Assembly (NCBI GenBank): GCA_046153915.1
Contig: JBJXFC010000079.1
Location: forward strand, 1 to 20,224
From: JANNVZ01 sp046153915
GTDB taxonomy: Bacteria > Bacteroidota > Bacteroidia > Flavobacteriales_D > Sanyastnellaceae
Direction of reading: 5' to 3'
Length of the DNA: 20,224 nucleotides
Below the pieces are notes generated by a model. It was given only the letters and a program-made list of their open reading frames with translations. It was not told the origin of the DNA and searched no databases. Each line of letters starts with the position of its first letter. Positions within the stretch are counted from its first letter, which is position 1. The position numbers and the translations under genes were made by a program. Positions 1 to 7,971 of the stretch are shown piece by piece.

Positions 1-371
1 GTTACAGAATCTTTTCCCATGTAAGGAGCAACGGTTATGCTATCAAAGCCGGAGGTTTCAAAAAAGGTCTTCGCATAATAGAGCGACGTATTTCCAATAT
101 CTCCACGTTTTGCATCTGCAATGGTGAAATGGGAGTTGCCAATGTATTTCACAGTTTCATCCAGAATCTCCCATCCTTCTTTGCCAAGACATTCATAAAA
201 GGCGAGGTTTGGTTTGTAGGCCACACACAGATCTCGCGTGGCATCAATGATGGCTTTATTAAAATCGAGAATCGAAATGCCTTGTGGAATTTTCAGAGGA
301 TCTGTATCCAATCCGACACATAAAAATGATTTTCGTTCTCTTATAATTTGGATGAGTTGTTCGCGATTCAT
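1..371 (-). CDS. pyrF: Orotidine 5'-phosphate decarboxylase, 5' part (runs off left edge)
   Basis: This enzyme decarboxylates OMP to UMP, the last step of de novo pyrimidine synthesis, in the cytoplasm. Reading the minus strand from the ATG at 371 gives 123 codons with no stop before the window edge, so the C-terminal half is missing. The sequence shows an N-terminal strand FLCVGLDTDP (residues 16-25), AYKPNLAFYE (51-60) with a conserved Lys, and the family signature DAKRGDIGNT (86-95), which carries the catalytic Asp/Lys pair. The spacing of these blocks fits the longer type 2 OMP decarboxylases (about 270 residues), an inference from family knowledge. The start lies 13 bp after the prfA stop, so it is probably co-transcribed with purM and prfA. 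Identification is firm; only the missing 3' part is unknown. Confidence 0.93.
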   Translation of the reverse strand, partial: MNREQLIQIIRERKSFLCVGLDTDPLKIPQGISILDFNKAIIDATRDLCVAYKPNLAFYECLGKEGWEILDETVKYIGNSHFTIADAKRGDIGNTSLYYAKTFFETSGFDSITVAPYMGKDSV

Positions 372-384
372 GATGTGAATTGGA

Positions 385-1458
385 TTAAGAATCGGCCATA
401 AGTTTTTCTGTGTTCTCTGCCAGCTTTAGTGCTTCGATGATGTCGTCTATATCGCCATTCATAATGGCATCAAGATTATACAATGTCAGCCCAATGCGAT
501 GATCCGTACAGCGACCCTGAGGAAAATTATACGTTCTGATTTTGGCAGAACGGTCTCCTGTGCTTACAAGTGTTTTACGCATGGTTGCTCTTTCTGCCTG
601 GCGGCGCATTACTTCTGCTTCAAAAATGCGCGAGCGCAAAACCGTCATGGCTTTTTCAGCATTTTCGTGTTGTGAACGGCCTTCCTGACAAGCCACAACT
701 ACACCGGTAGGAATGTGCGTAAGACGAACTGCAGACTCCGTTTTATTTACGTGTTGTCCTCCTGCCCCGCTCGAACGATAGGTGTCGCGCTGAATATCTG
801 CCGGATTAATAACAACGTCGAATTCTTCGGCTTCGGGCATTACAGCCACTGTAGCAGCACTTGTATGCACACGCCCTTGTGCTTCTGTTTCCGGAACACG
901 TTGCACGCGATGCACGCCGCTTTCAAATTTCAGGGTTCCATACACTTCATCGCCACTAATCTCAATGCTTACTTCTTTGTATCCACCCAGTGTTCCTTCA
1001 CTCACTGTAAGCACTTCGTATTTCCAGCCTTTGTTGAGGATGTAACGCTGATACATTCTGAAAAGATCTCCGGCAAAAATGGCGGCTTCATCGCCGCCTG
1101 TTCCACCGCGAATTTCGAGAATACAGTTCTTAGTATCCTCAGGATCTTTTGGAATCAGCAACATCTTGATATCCTCTTCCATTTTTTCTTTCAATGGAGT
1201 GAGTTCATCGTATTCCATTTGAGCGAGTTCTTTGATGCCCGCTTCTTCATTGCTATAAAGGATATCTTTTGCGCCCTGAAGGTCTTTGAACACTTTTTCA
1301 TACGCATCACCAGACTCAACGATGCGGCCAAGTTCTTTGTACTCGCGCATGTATTCGGTATAGCGCTTCTGATCAGCAATTACATCAGGGTCGATGATGT
1401 ATTTGCTGACTTCGAGATACCGGTCTTTGATATTTAATAATCGTTCAAGAAAATTCAT
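385..1458 (-). CDS. prfA: Peptide chain release factor 1
   Basis: RF1 recognises UAA and UAG in the ribosomal A site and triggers hydrolysis of peptidyl-tRNA. The 357-residue length is normal for the family. The catalytic GGQ tripeptide is at residues 233-235 inside SSGAGGQHVNKTESAVR. The codon-recognition tripeptide is of RF1 form, PxT (Pro-Glu-Thr, residues 189-191, in HRVQRVPETEAQGR), whereas RF2 has SPF. The GGTGGDEA block (residues 118-125) is also typical of class I release factors. It sits between purM (53 bp upstream) and pyrF (13 bp downstream) on the same strand, an order I know from other Bacteroidota, so one transcript is likely. RF1 versus RF2 is settled by the tripeptide and by the absence of an RF2-type programmed frameshift. 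Confidence 0.97.
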   Translation of the reverse strand: MNFLERLLNIKDRYLEVSKYIIDPDVIADQKRYTEYMREYKELGRIVESGDAYEKVFKDLQGAKDILYSNEEAGIKELAQMEYDELTPLKEKMEEDIKMLLIPKDPEDTKNCILEIRGGTGGDEAAIFAGDLFRMYQRYILNKGWKYEVLTVSEGTLGGYKEVSIEISGDEVYGTLKFESGVHRVQRVPETEAQGRVHTSAATVAVMPEAEEFDVVINPADIQRDTYRSSGAGGQHVNKTESAVRLTHIPTGVVVACQEGRSQHENAEKAMTVLRSRIFEAEVMRRQAERATMRKTLVSTGDRSAKIRTYNFPQGRCTDHRIGLTLYNLDAIMNGDIDDIIEALKLAENTEKLMADS

Positions 1459-1511
1459 TTCACATTCACTAATGGTTCGAGATAAAAAAACAGATGAATC
1501 CAGTTCAATCG

Positions 1512-2678
1512 CTAATAGGTGAACTCACCAAACTCAGAACGAATGGTCAGTTTTTTGCTATCAGAAGATTCTACGCGGCCAACAATCTGAGCTTCCAGGT
1601 TGAAATTTTTCGCTATGGCAATCATTTCATCAGCAGACTTTTGGTCCGTATAAATTTCCATGCGATGCCCCATGTTGAATACCCGATACATTTCCTTCCA
1701 ATCCGATTTGGATTCTTCCTGGATGATTTTAAAGAGTGGTGGTAAAGGAAAAAGATTGTCTTTGATAACATGCACTTTGTCAACGAAGTGAAGAATTTTC
1801 GTTTGTCCGCCGCCGCTGCAATGCACCATCCCATGAATGCTTGAACGCAGTGATTTAAAAATTTCTTTGATCACAGGAGCGTATGTGCGTGTAGGCGAAA
1901 GCACCAGTTTACCAGCATCCACACCTGCGTCATTGACTGTATCTGTAAGCATATACGAACCGCTGTAAATAAGACTTTCAGGAATAGCAGGGTCAAACGT
2001 TTCCGGATATTTTTCTATCAATTCTTTGTAAAAAACATCGTGGCGCGCACTGGTGAGTCCGTTGGAACCCATGCCGCCGTTGTATTCGTTTTCGTAGGTT
2101 GTTTGTCCGCTGGATGCAAAACCAACAATGACATCACCCGCCTGAATGTTGGCGTTGTCAATCACTTCATTGCGTCGCATTCTGCATGTAACGGTAGAGT
2201 CCACAATCAATGTTCTCACCAGATCGCCTACATCAGCAGTTTCTCCGCCTGTACTGTGGATTTCAACACCAAAACTGCGAAGTTCAGCCAGCAATTCTTC
2301 GGTGCCATTGATAATAGCAGAAATCACTTCGGCCGGAATCAGGTTTTTATTGCGGCCAATGGTCGAACTCAATAAGATATTGTCAATGGCTCCCACGCAA
2401 AGTAGATCATCGATGTTCATCACGAGAGCGTCCTGGGCAATGCCTTTCCAAACGCTCATGTCGCCGGTTTCTTTCCAGTACATATAAGCGAGCGAACTTT
2501 TAGTGCCTGCTCCATCTGCATGCATGATGATGCAGTGTTCTTCACTACCGCTCAGAAAATCAGGAATAATCTTGCAGAATGCCTTTGGAAAAAGTCCTTT
2601 GTCCAGGTTTTTGATCGCAGCATGAACGTCTTCCTTCTGGGAAGAAACTCCTCGTGCTGCGTATTTGGAATCACTCAT
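1512..2678 (-). CDS. purM: Phosphoribosylformylglycinamidine cyclo-ligase (AIR synthetase)
   Basis: PurM closes the imidazole ring, converting FGAM to AIR with ATP, the fifth step of purine synthesis. The protein has the Bacteroidota-style N-terminus SDSKYAARGVSSQKEDVHAA, the ATP-binding ADGAGTKSSLAYMYW block, NIDDLLCVGA, a glycine-rich STGGETADVGD segment and CSGGGQTKILHFVDKVHV near the C-terminus. The open frame continues upstream to 2726, but I place the start at ATG 2678 (388 residues). The 16 upstream codons coincide with a terminator hairpin and T-rich tract at 2681-2723, and conserved sequence begins at residue 2 of the shorter form. It leads the purM-prfA-pyrF block. A TAACTTTG sequence at 2731-2724 could be a -7 element, but no TTTG lies at the right distance upstream of it, so the promoter is unresolved. 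Confidence 0.94.
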   Translation of the reverse strand: MSDSKYAARGVSSQKEDVHAAIKNLDKGLFPKAFCKIIPDFLSGSEEHCIIMHADGAGTKSSLAYMYWKETGDMSVWKGIAQDALVMNIDDLLCVGAIDNILLSSTIGRNKNLIPAEVISAIINGTEELLAELRSFGVEIHSTGGETADVGDLVRTLIVDSTVTCRMRRNEVIDNANIQAGDVIVGFASSGQTTYENEYNGGMGSNGLTSARHDVFYKELIEKYPETFDPAIPESLIYSGSYMLTDTVNDAGVDAGKLVLSPTRTYAPVIKEIFKSLRSSIHGMVHCSGGGQTKILHFVDKVHVIKDNLFPLPPLFKIIQEESKSDWKEMYRVFNMGHRMEIYTDQKSADEMIAIAKNFNLEAQIVGRVESSDSKKLTIRSEFGEFTY

Positions 2679-2680
2679 TG

Positions 2681-2723
2681 TATTTAAAAAGAAAAGCGGA
2701 TGCAGCCAGGGCCACATCCGCTT
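2681..2723 (-). terminator. Rho-independent terminator after the PorE-like gene, just upstream of purM
   Basis: Read on the minus strand, the perfect 9-bp stem AAGCGGATG/CATCCGCTT (2723-2715 with 2702-2694) has a 12-nt loop and is followed by a T-rich run, TTTTCTTTTT, ending at about 2681. It begins 18 bp after the stop of the upstream gene and ends only 2-3 nt before the purM start codon. Confidence 0.85.
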
Positions 2724-2741
2724 CAAAGTTATATAGGTACG

Positions 2742-4766
2742 CTATTTTTTAGGTACGTAATTGTAATCAAGAATTTTGAAAATAGTACGACGATTCAATG
2801 CATGTGCAGCTGCCTGTTGTTCTGCCGTTAACTTGCTGATAAAAGCCTCAGTCAATTTATCACCCTTCTTAAATGGTCCATTATTGGCATCAAGAGTTTT
2901 TGGTTCTTTCTCACCCATTCCTACCGGAACCATTCTGGCTGGGTCAATACCTTTTGTAATCAAATATTGAACACATGTATTGGCTCTTCTTTGCGAAAGG
3001 TCCTGATTATATGCATCACCACCCTGAGCATCAGTATGTGCTTCCAATTGAACACGAAGTTTTGGATTGCGTTGAAGAATATCCAGAAGATAATTCAATG
3101 AGTCTTCAGAATTCACATCACTATTAACTAGCAGTGTGGCCTGATCATAAGGATATTGAACAAGCGGCATATCCAAAGGTACGTCAATGATAATTGGTAT
3201 AAGGAAATACTCGCGAGCAAATTTGGTGGAAACGGTTAATCCTACTGTAGAGAATTTGTCCCCAGTTCCGATATACTGTTCTTTATCTGCTTGCACAGAA
3301 TAGTTCGTTGCAGCTTTTACCTGTGTCTTATCCAAGCTAAATCCACCATTGCCATCAGCAGTAAGGTTATAGCTGGAGCCATCGGAACCAGTAACTGTAA
3401 CCTTAGCGCCAGAAAGAGGTGTTCCGGTATTTTTATCATAGGCTGTTCCTACAAGTGAAAACTCAAGTGGAGGTTCGTTGAACTTGTAGATATCATCCAT
3501 TCCTTTTCCGCCCGGGCGGTTAGAGGTGAAATAACCAAAGTATGATTTGTCTTCATCCTTGCCTTCTCCCAAAACAAAAGCAAAATCATCGGCTGTTGTA
3601 TTGATTGGATAAGGAAGAGCTATTGGCGCTCCAAATGAAATATCACCTGTTTTGTCGGCTTTGAAGATATCCATACCACCCATACCACCGCGGCCATTGG
3701 ATGCAAAATAAAGAACTCCATCTTTGGTAACGAATGGGAACATATCATCACCGGGAGTATTCACAGAGGCAAGGTTCATAGGCTTAACCCATGTATCCGA
3801 TTTTTTATCGAAAGAGGCATACCAAATGTCCTTTCCACCTTTTCCACCAGGCATATCTGATGCAAAAAGCATAAACTTGTTATCAGGTGTAAGGAAAGGC
3901 TGACCAAGAGATGAAGTATCATCTTCGTTGCGGTCAACAAGCATTACCACTTCACCTGCAGCCCAGTTGTTACCTGTCTTTTTGGCTTTCATGATATCAC
4001 AACCGGAAGGCAATTTGATATCGCAATTGCAAGAGGTGTAATACATTTCAGAAAAATCTTTCGAAAAACACATGGCGCCTTCATGCTTTGGCGTATTCGA
4101 TTCTCCGGTAACAGGTTGAGGTGTGCTCAATTTTCCTTTCTTATCTACATCCACGAAAAACAAATCCTGACAAGATTCTCCGGTGATTGGATCAATACCG
4201 CCGCCTTCTGCAGCCTGACGAGCTGAAGAAAACACCATTTGTTCGCCCTTCTTGGCAGAATACTCAAGACCAAAATCGTAAAAGGGAGTATTGAGTTCGG
4301 CCATGTTTTCAACGATGAGTTTCACCTTGCCCACTTTTAGCTCTGCCGCTGATTTACATGCAGCTATACGGTCGTTGGCTTTGCTCTTTTCGCCGCCTTT
4401 TGCAATGTATTTGTTGTGTTGAGCAATGGCATCATCCCAACGATCCAGCTTTTCGAGGCAAAGTGCGTAATTGAAATACACCTCTGGATTGGTAGTGTAA
4501 TACTGCGCTGTGATCGCCTTATCATACCATTCAAGAGCGGCGTTGTAACCAGCAGTGAGGCGATAACATTCGCCCAACTGAAAGAAAATTCGAGCTTTAT
4601 CGTCCAAATCTTTGACAGTTGGTTCAGCTACTTTGTAGAGTTTAGCGGCTTCGAGGTAAGCCAGGTTTTCAAATTGTAGATCTGCTTTCTTTACTGCTTT
4701 CTGTGCACTGGCTCCAATAGACAATACAATGGCCAGAGAGAGAATAAGTAGTTGCGGAATTTTCAT
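2742..4766 (-). CDS. PorE-like envelope protein: TPR, PD40 beta-propeller, carboxypeptidase-regulatory and OmpA domains
   Basis: This is an exported protein likely to tether an outer-membrane machine to peptidoglycan. From ATG 4766 (674 residues) it starts with a signal peptide (MKIPQLLILS... ending ASA-Q at 20-22), then TPR-like helices (about 24-140). PD40/WD40-like blades follow (about 165-430), with repeated motifs such as FASDMPGGKGGKDIWY and FASNGRGGMGGMDIFK. A carboxypeptidase-regulatory-like beta-sandwich covers about 436-485, and an OmpA peptidoglycan-binding domain about 535-674 with H577-T578-D579, N587 and R594 in place. The domain order and length match PorE of the type IX secretion system (family knowledge), and a T9SS cargo is encoded at the right edge. 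Unlike PorE it shows no lipobox cysteine. The open frame extends to 4856, but the added 30 residues are basic and would bury the signal peptide. Other TPR/PD40/OmpA paralogues exist in this phylum, so PorE identity is inferred, not proven. Confidence 0.85.
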   Translation of the reverse strand: MKIPQLLILSLAIVLSIGASAQKAVKKADLQFENLAYLEAAKLYKVAEPTVKDLDDKARIFFQLGECYRLTAGYNAALEWYDKAITAQYYTTNPEVYFNYALCLEKLDRWDDAIAQHNKYIAKGGEKSKANDRIAACKSAAELKVGKVKLIVENMAELNTPFYDFGLEYSAKKGEQMVFSSARQAAEGGGIDPITGESCQDLFFVDVDKKGKLSTPQPVTGESNTPKHEGAMCFSKDFSEMYYTSCNCDIKLPSGCDIMKAKKTGNNWAAGEVVMLVDRNEDDTSSLGQPFLTPDNKFMLFASDMPGGKGGKDIWYASFDKKSDTWVKPMNLASVNTPGDDMFPFVTKDGVLYFASNGRGGMGGMDIFKADKTGDISFGAPIALPYPINTTADDFAFVLGEGKDEDKSYFGYFTSNRPGGKGMDDIYKFNEPPLEFSLVGTAYDKNTGTPLSGAKVTVTGSDGSSYNLTADGNGGFSLDKTQVKAATNYSVQADKEQYIGTGDKFSTVGLTVSTKFAREYFLIPIIIDVPLDMPLVQYPYDQATLLVNSDVNSEDSLNYLLDILQRNPKLRVQLEAHTDAQGGDAYNQDLSQRRANTCVQYLITKGIDPARMVPVGMGEKEPKTLDANNGPFKKGDKLTEAFISKLTAEQQAAAHALNRRTIFKILDYNYVPKK

Positions 4767-4925
4767 AAGGTTGGTTTTGTTAATCCTTGTATTTTGAAGG
4801 TGACGAAAATAAACAATTATTGGTTTGGGCAAACTTTTACTTAAGGTCTTATTCATTTTCTGTGGTTTATTTTGGAATCACAGAATAGACAACAAAGACA
4901 CTTCAATTCCATAATCTGCCGCTCT

Positions 4926-4966
4926 AAAAATAGAAAAATCCGCCAGTAAATAAACTGACGGATTTT
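4926..4966 (-). terminator. Rho-independent terminator of glnN
   Basis: A 13-bp stem (4966-4954 paired with 4947-4935; one G-T pair, the rest Watson-Crick) has a 6-nt loop. On the minus strand it runs into TTCTATTTTTAG. It lies 16 bp after the glnN stop. The 159 bp from here to the next gene start (4767-4925) hold no promoter I can define with confidence. Confidence 0.85.
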
Positions 4967-4982
4967 AATCTATTGATTTTCA

Positions 4983-7169
4983 TTATCTTGTAAACAATAT
5001 CTCCCTCATTTTTGGAAGAGGCCAAGACTCATCGTCCACGATCATTTCCAAATTATCGGCATGTTCACGGATCAAATCCATCATTGGTTTTACCTTATTT
5101 ACATAAATCTCGGCTTGTTTTTCGAGATCAAGTTTGGCCGCTTTTTCCCTTTCAACCCTCATTTTTTCGGAAGTTGTTCGAATACCGTTGATTCCGGCAG
5201 AAATTTCACGGATCAATTCCATTTGGGTTTTTGTGGCTTCTTTCGCTTCGGCTGCCGTGAATATATCCTTGATTCCCAATACATTTTCTGTCAATCTGGA
5301 TTGATACCCAATGGCTGCAGGTAAAATGTGGTTTTGAGCCAGATCGATGGTAAGTCTCGCTTCTATTTCCCGCTTGCGCACATAGGTTTCCACTTCAATA
5401 TCGTATCGTGCATGAATTTCTTCGTGGGTAAGCACGTTCATATCTTCAAACATCTTGTGAATTTTTTTGTCTTTCCAAACTTTCAAAGCAAGTGGTGTGT
5501 TCTCGAAATTTGATAACCCACGCCTGGCTGCTTCTTTCACCCATTCATCGCCATAACCATTTCCTTCAAATCGAATGGCTTTGCTGGTTTTGATCAACTT
5601 TTGCAATTCTTTCAGAATGGCTTCATCTTTATCGTCACCTTTGGCAATCCGCGCATCCACATCCTTTTTGAATTGATTGAGGCGATATGCCACAATGGTA
5701 TTCAGGGTAATCATGGCATTGGCGCAGTTTGCGCTGCTTCCCACGGCACGGAATTCAAATTTGTTTCCGGTAAACGCGAAAGGCGAAGTGCGATTTCGAT
5801 CCGTATTATCGAGCAATACCTGAGGAAGTTTGCCAATATTGAGTTTTAATTCTGTCTTGTCTTCAGGTGTCATCTTGCCAGCCTTGATGTTTTGCTCCAA
5901 TCCATCGAGCATGGCAGAAAGCTGTTCTCCGAGGAAAACAGACATGATAGCCGGCGGAGCTTCGTTGGCGCCAAGACGGTGATCATTTCCAACACTCGCA
6001 ATTGAAGCCCGAAGAATATCTGCATTTTCATGAATAGCTGCAACGGTATTTACCAGGAAGGTCAGAAATTGCATATTGCTCTTCGGGTTGCGGCCTGGCT
6101 TCAAAAGATTTACACCTGTATTGGTAGAAAGTGACCAGTTGTTGTGTTTGCCACTTCCGTTGATTCCTTCGAAAGGTTTTTCATGCAGCAATAATCTGAA
6201 ATTGTGTTTACGCGCTGTTTTTTCAAGCACATCCATCACCAATTGGTTGTGGTCATTAGCAAGGTTGGCCTCTTCAAACATGGGAGCCAACTCAAATTGG
6301 TTGGGAGCAACTTCATTGTGACGCGTAGTAACGGGTATTCCAAGCAAATGAGATTCATATTCGAACTCCTGCATAAAAGCCATTACACGCTCAGGAATGC
6401 TTCCAAAGTAATGGTCCTCGAGTTGCTGGCCTTTTGCAGGGCGGGCACCAAACAAAGCACGACCCGTCATCGCAATATCCGGACGTGCGCTGTATAATGA
6501 AGAGTCAATCAGGAAATACTCCTGTTCCCAACCGAGGGTAGTATTCACTTTAACTACATCTTTATCGTAGTACTGACAGATTGCAGTTGCAGCCTGATCA
6601 ACAGCATGCAAAGCCTTCATCAAAGGCATTTTGTAATCGAGTGCATGTCCGGTGTACGATATAAAAATGGTCGGAATACAAAGCGTAGTACCTACCAAAA
6701 ACGCCGGAGAAGAAGGATCCCACAACGTGTACCCGCGTGCTTCGAAGGTATTGCGAATACCACCGCTTGGAAAACTACTTGCATCCGGCTCTTGTTGAAC
6801 GAGCAAACTTCCATCGAATTTCTCAACAGCGCGACCATCCATCAGCGGCTTAAAGAAACTATCGTGTTTTTCGGCAGTACTTCCGGTAAGGGGCTGAAAC
6901 CAGTGGGTATAGTGCGTTGCACCATGCTGGATGGCCCATTCTTTCATAGCTGCTGCAATGTGATCTGCAGTAAGGCGGTTGATGCGTGTACCATTTGTGA
7001 TACAGTCTACCAGCTCATCGTAAATATCATCGGTAAGGTATTCGCGCATTTTAAACGTAGAGAATACGTTGGAGGCGAAATACTCCGAAATACGGTCTTT
7101 CGTAGCAGTGAAAGCCTCTGGTTTGCGGTAATGCAATTCGGAAAGTGCCTGAAAACGGTTTGTCGACAT
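4983..7169 (-). CDS. glnN: Glutamine synthetase type III
   Basis: It makes glutamine from glutamate, ammonia and ATP, the main route of ammonium assimilation, as a cytoplasmic multimer. The 728 residues from ATG 7169 match the large GSIII family (about 725-730) rather than GSI or GSII (about 350-470). Visible blocks include LGWEQEYFLID, TRHNEVAPNQFELAP, GINGSGKHNNWSLSTNTG (ATP/ammonia site region), GNDHRLGANEAPPA and RNRTSPFAFTGNKFEFRA. The C-terminal 150 residues are helical, as expected for GSIII. The longest open frame starts at 7274, but a well-formed Bacteroidota promoter (7220-7251) lies inside that extension, and MSTNRFQALSELHYRKPEAF is the natural N-terminus. It appears monocistronic, with its own promoter and terminator. 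No GlnB or ammonium transporter gene is adjacent, and nitrogen control cannot be read from the sequence. Confidence 0.96.
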   Translation of the reverse strand: MSTNRFQALSELHYRKPEAFTATKDRISEYFASNVFSTFKMREYLTDDIYDELVDCITNGTRINRLTADHIAAAMKEWAIQHGATHYTHWFQPLTGSTAEKHDSFFKPLMDGRAVEKFDGSLLVQQEPDASSFPSGGIRNTFEARGYTLWDPSSPAFLVGTTLCIPTIFISYTGHALDYKMPLMKALHAVDQAATAICQYYDKDVVKVNTTLGWEQEYFLIDSSLYSARPDIAMTGRALFGARPAKGQQLEDHYFGSIPERVMAFMQEFEYESHLLGIPVTTRHNEVAPNQFELAPMFEEANLANDHNQLVMDVLEKTARKHNFRLLLHEKPFEGINGSGKHNNWSLSTNTGVNLLKPGRNPKSNMQFLTFLVNTVAAIHENADILRASIASVGNDHRLGANEAPPAIMSVFLGEQLSAMLDGLEQNIKAGKMTPEDKTELKLNIGKLPQVLLDNTDRNRTSPFAFTGNKFEFRAVGSSANCANAMITLNTIVAYRLNQFKKDVDARIAKGDDKDEAILKELQKLIKTSKAIRFEGNGYGDEWVKEAARRGLSNFENTPLALKVWKDKKIHKMFEDMNVLTHEEIHARYDIEVETYVRKREIEARLTIDLAQNHILPAAIGYQSRLTENVLGIKDIFTAAEAKEATKTQMELIREISAGINGIRTTSEKMRVEREKAAKLDLEKQAEIYVNKVKPMMDLIREHADNLEMIVDDESWPLPKMREILFTR

Positions 7170-7219
7170 GTGGAATCTGATTTTTGGGGGTAATTTTGAA
7201 AAAATATCAATTTTCGGGG

Positions 7220-7251
7220 CAAAGCTATCCATTTTGGAGGGGGTCATCAAA
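7220..7251 (-). promoter_or_regulatory. Predicted glnN promoter, Bacteroidota type
   Basis: On the minus strand, TTTG (7251-7248, within a run of T) is separated by 20 nt from TAGCTTTG (7227-7220). This matches the known Bacteroidota primary sigma consensus TTTG-N17-23-TAnnTTTG at every fixed base. Transcription should start near 7213, giving a 5' leader of about 45 nt before ATG 7169, so the upstream ATG at 7274 cannot be used from this promoter. Confidence 0.7.
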
Positions 7252-7316
7252 AAATTTGTATATATTTTTTTCAAACACCTGTGAAAAATTGGGGGTAGGT
7301 CCAGAAAAAGTTAGAA

Positions 7317-7351
7317 ATTGAGAAAATCCAAACACCGCTGACTTTCTCAAT
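7317..7351. repeat. Perfect 9-bp inverted repeat upstream of glnN
   Basis: ATTGAGAAA (7317-7325) and TTTCTCAAT (7343-7351) form a perfect inverted repeat with a 17-bp spacer. It lies about 65-100 bp upstream of the predicted -33 element of glnN. There is no T-run on either side to suggest termination. It could be an operator or chance; the sequence alone does not decide. Confidence 0.35.
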
Positions 7352-7541
7352 GGGGCACGCGAAATCAATACGCAAATTGAGTTTGTTTTTGGTGCTATTC
7401 AGTAATCATGAGCGATCTTGCCGGAGTTCAATTTTGCATTCTCCCGTTGGATTTGCAATGGTGTTTAGCAATTTTTGATTGGATTTCTTCGACAAAATAG
7501 TTGTATGATTTTTCGCAATCATGGAATTGCGATAGATACAA

Positions 7542-7700
7542 AGGTCCCTCGCTGCGTTCGGGATGACAAGGTTGACAATTGGTCAAGGGCGTGAAAAAAG
7601 TGGAAGAGAAAAGGCGGCTGCGCCGCCTTTTCTCTTCCACTTTTTTCGCGCAAACCCCTCATTACTTATGAACTGTCATCCCGAAGCGAAGCGAGGGACC
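7542..7700. repeat. Nested palindromic repeat element (REP/MITE-like)
   Basis: Two concentric inverted repeats make up this non-coding element. The outer pair is 7542-7567 and 7675-7700: the right arm reads TGTCATCCCGA... GCGAGGGACC, and the left arm is its complement with one substitution patch and one indel. The inner pair is a 30-bp stem (7589-7618 with 7622-7651), all Watson-Crick except one T-G pair, with a 3-nt loop. Both are centred at 7620-7621, so the whole 159 bp folds as one structure with unpaired 20-22 nt internal flanks. Spurious translations of this outer sequence (CHPERSEGP) turn up in many Bacteroidota genomes, as I recall, which suggests a dispersed repeat family. It carries no transposase gene. 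Confidence 0.8.
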
Positions 7701-7864
7701 ACGTTTCTGCCTTCATTTCGAATTCGTATCAATGAGTGTCATCAAGTCTAAGATGCGATTATTAATTCCACCGCAGTAAACCCAATTCACGGTGCATTCA
7801 AAATAAAAAAAGGGAGTCTGAAAATAAAATCGAAACGACTGACGTTATCCCTGTACAGAGTAGC

Positions 7865-7886
7865 GACCGACTTTGATTAGTCGGTC
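7865..7886. other. Perfect 8-bp hairpin downstream of the PD40 gene terminator
   Basis: GACCGACT (7865-7872) pairs perfectly with AGTCGGTC (7879-7886) around a 6-nt loop, 12 bp beyond the terminator of the PD40 gene. No T-run follows on either strand, so it is not a classical terminator. It could protect the 3' end of read-through transcripts. The rest of 7701-7864 shows nothing I can name. Confidence 0.45.
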
Positions 7887-7894
7887 AGGGTAGC

Positions 7895-7932
7895 AAAAGA
7901 AACCCTCCGGGTGGGAGTATCCGGAGGGTTTC
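7895..7932 (-). terminator. Rho-independent terminator of the PD40/OmpA-like gene
   Basis: A perfect 12-bp stem, GAAACCCTCCGG/CCGGAGGGTTTC (7932-7921 with 7910-7899 on the minus strand), has a 10-nt loop and is followed by TTTTG. It lies 39 bp after the stop at 7972. The opposite strand also meets a T-run (ACTTTTT), so it may work in both directions. Confidence 0.85.
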
Positions 7933-7971
7933 ACTTTTTAAAAAAAGCTATGTTGTAGGTATGATGTTCTA

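Noticed and set aside
715..1437. 240-codon plus-strand open frame opposite prfA
   Set aside because: Antisense shadow; prfA in the other strand has all RF1 motifs and normal length.
7428..7751. Short open frames on both strands (70 and 62 codons) around the palindrome, one reading CHPERSEGP
   Set aside because: They arise from the inverted repeat itself, lack a family match, and the arms encode mirror readings; treated as non-coding repeat.
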